This document shows positions 6,981 to 7,352 of a DNA stretch of 7,352 nucleotides, piece after piece. Within the stretch, counting starts at the first letter, position 1; every line of letters begins with the position of its first letter. The translations under genes and the position numbers were made by a program. The stretch is from Bacteroidota bacterium (GTDB lineage Bacteria > Zhuqueibacterota > Zhuqueibacteria > Zhuqueibacterales > Geothermadaptataceae), in assembly GCA_011375275.1 (NCBI GenBank), contig DRLW01000524.1, positions 1-7,352 of the forward strand, in the 5' to 3' direction. The notes under the pieces are model-generated. The model did no database searches and had not been told where the DNA came from. It saw nothing but the letters and a program-made list of their open reading frames with translations.

Positions 6981-7131
6981 CGTACCGCGACATTTATGTC
7001 GCGCCTCAGCCACCTCATCAAAAGCAACCTGAACAACGAAATATCGCGTCGCCGCCATTCCCCCCTTAAGCAGCATGAATAACGAAAAGTATCGTACTTC
7101 GCGACATGAATGTCGCGTTACAGCTCCCCCT
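6981..7131. repeat. Array unit 1
   Basis: The unit contains a TT-centre palindrome (6986-7003), two copies of an AAGCARCMTGAAYAACGAA-like element (7022-7040 and 7068-7086), a small inverted repeat AAGTA-TCG-TACTT (7087-7099) and, directly abutting it, the GA-centre palindrome (7100-7117). It ends in a C-rich stretch. By eye it differs from unit 2 by about seven substitutions and two single-base C-run length changes, roughly 95% identity. Confidence 0.85.
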
Positions 7132-7282
7132 CGTACCGCGACATTTATGTCGCGCCTCTGCCACCTCATCAAAAGCAGCCTGAACAACGGAATATCGCGT
7201 CACTGCCATTCCCCCTTAAGCAGCCTGAACAACGAAAAGTATCGTACTTCGCGACATGAATGTCGCGTTACAGCTCCCCCCT
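7132..7282. repeat. Array unit 2
   Basis: It has the same order of parts as unit 1: TT-centre palindrome (7137-7154), paired AAGCAGCCTGAACAACG elements (7173 and 7218), AAGTA-TCG-TACTT (7237-7249) and GA-centre palindrome (7250-7267). All palindrome arms and centres are identical to unit 1, while the differences fall between them. Confidence 0.85.
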
Positions 7283-7352
7283 CGTACCGCGACATTTATG
7301 TCGCGCCTCTGCCACCTCATCAGAAACAGCCAGAACAACAAAATGTCGTGTC
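7283..7352. repeat. Array unit 3, truncated by the window end
   Basis: It begins like the others with a TT-centre palindrome (7288-7305), then a more diverged version of the internal element (AAACAGCCAGAACAACAAA at 7324-7342) and ATGTCGTG at 7343. The greater divergence may mark the approach to the array end or simply an older copy. Confidence 0.75.

Larger units (their letters stand above)
6944..7352. repeat. Tandem array of palindrome-bearing units, open at the right end
   Basis: The region consists of 151-bp direct repeats: units at 6981-7131, 7132-7282 and a third from 7283 cut by the window, preceded by a short partial copy (6944-6980). Six 18-base palindromes share the arms CGCGACAT and ATGTCGCG. 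Those at 6948, 6986, 7137 and 7288 have a TT centre, and those at 7100 and 7250 have a GA centre. Right-arm-like copies ATATCGCG (7041, 7192) and ATGTCGTG (7343) lack a left arm. Distances between successive right arms follow 38, 45, 69, 37, 45, 68, 38, 45, so the unit is itself built from shorter duplications. The arms do not occur elsewhere in the window. It is not a CRISPR array, because the sequence between palindromes is repeated rather than unique. No coding function is evident. Confidence 0.9.

Noticed and set aside
6897..7187. Minus-strand open frame of 96 codons with recurring RRDINVAV segments
   Set aside because: The repeated peptide is just the translation of the palindromes. The frame overlaps the end of the S9-like gene and has no domain or clear ribosome binding site, so it is treated as an artefact of the array.
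6944..7352. CRISPR array
   Set aside because: The bases between repeats are themselves repeated unit to unit, spacing is uneven, and no cas gene is in the window.
6944..7352. Integron attC sites
   Set aside because: No gene cassettes lie between the repeats, no integrase is seen, and the characteristic attC core ends were not recognised.

Overview
The window reads as chromosomal DNA of a bacterium with moderately high GC. An exported propeller protein and a SanA-type inner-membrane protein suggest a Gram-negative cell, but I cannot place the phylum. All supported genes lie on the + strand.

Positions 1-3793 hold an NAD salvage and synthesis cluster: the 3' end of a probable nicotinate phosphoribosyltransferase gene (pncB), a glutamine-dependent NAD synthetase gene (nadE), a Nudix/winged-helix regulator of NAD metabolism (nrtR) and a nicotinamidase gene (pncA). 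Together they cover nicotinamide to nicotinate (PncA), nicotinate to NaMN (PncB) and NaAD to NAD (NadE). The NaMN to NaAD step (NadD) is not encoded here. nrtR and pncA are tightly coupled: the strong ribosome binding site of pncA overlaps the nrtR stop codon. The longer gaps before nadE and nrtR contain short inverted repeats that could be NrtR operators, though none can be assigned by eye.

Positions 3969-4637 encode a SanA/DUF218 membrane-anchored protein linked to envelope integrity. A 311-base gap follows, with a candidate sigma70-like promoter and a two-part inverted repeat that would lie in the leader of the next gene.

Positions 4949-6919 encode an exported protein with the full architecture of an S9 (prolyl oligopeptidase / acylaminoacyl peptidase-like) enzyme: signal peptide, PD40/TolB-type propeller and alpha/beta hydrolase domain. 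The nucleophile Ser is Gly517 and the catalytic His position is Phe627, so it is probably a pseudopeptidase.

From about 6944 to the end of the window there is a non-coding array of 151-bp tandem units. Each unit carries two near-perfect 18-bp palindromes that share the same arms but have different centres (TT or GA), plus an additional small hairpin and an internal duplication of about 45 bp. The array runs off the window. With the dead peptidase, it is the least ordinary part of the sequence.
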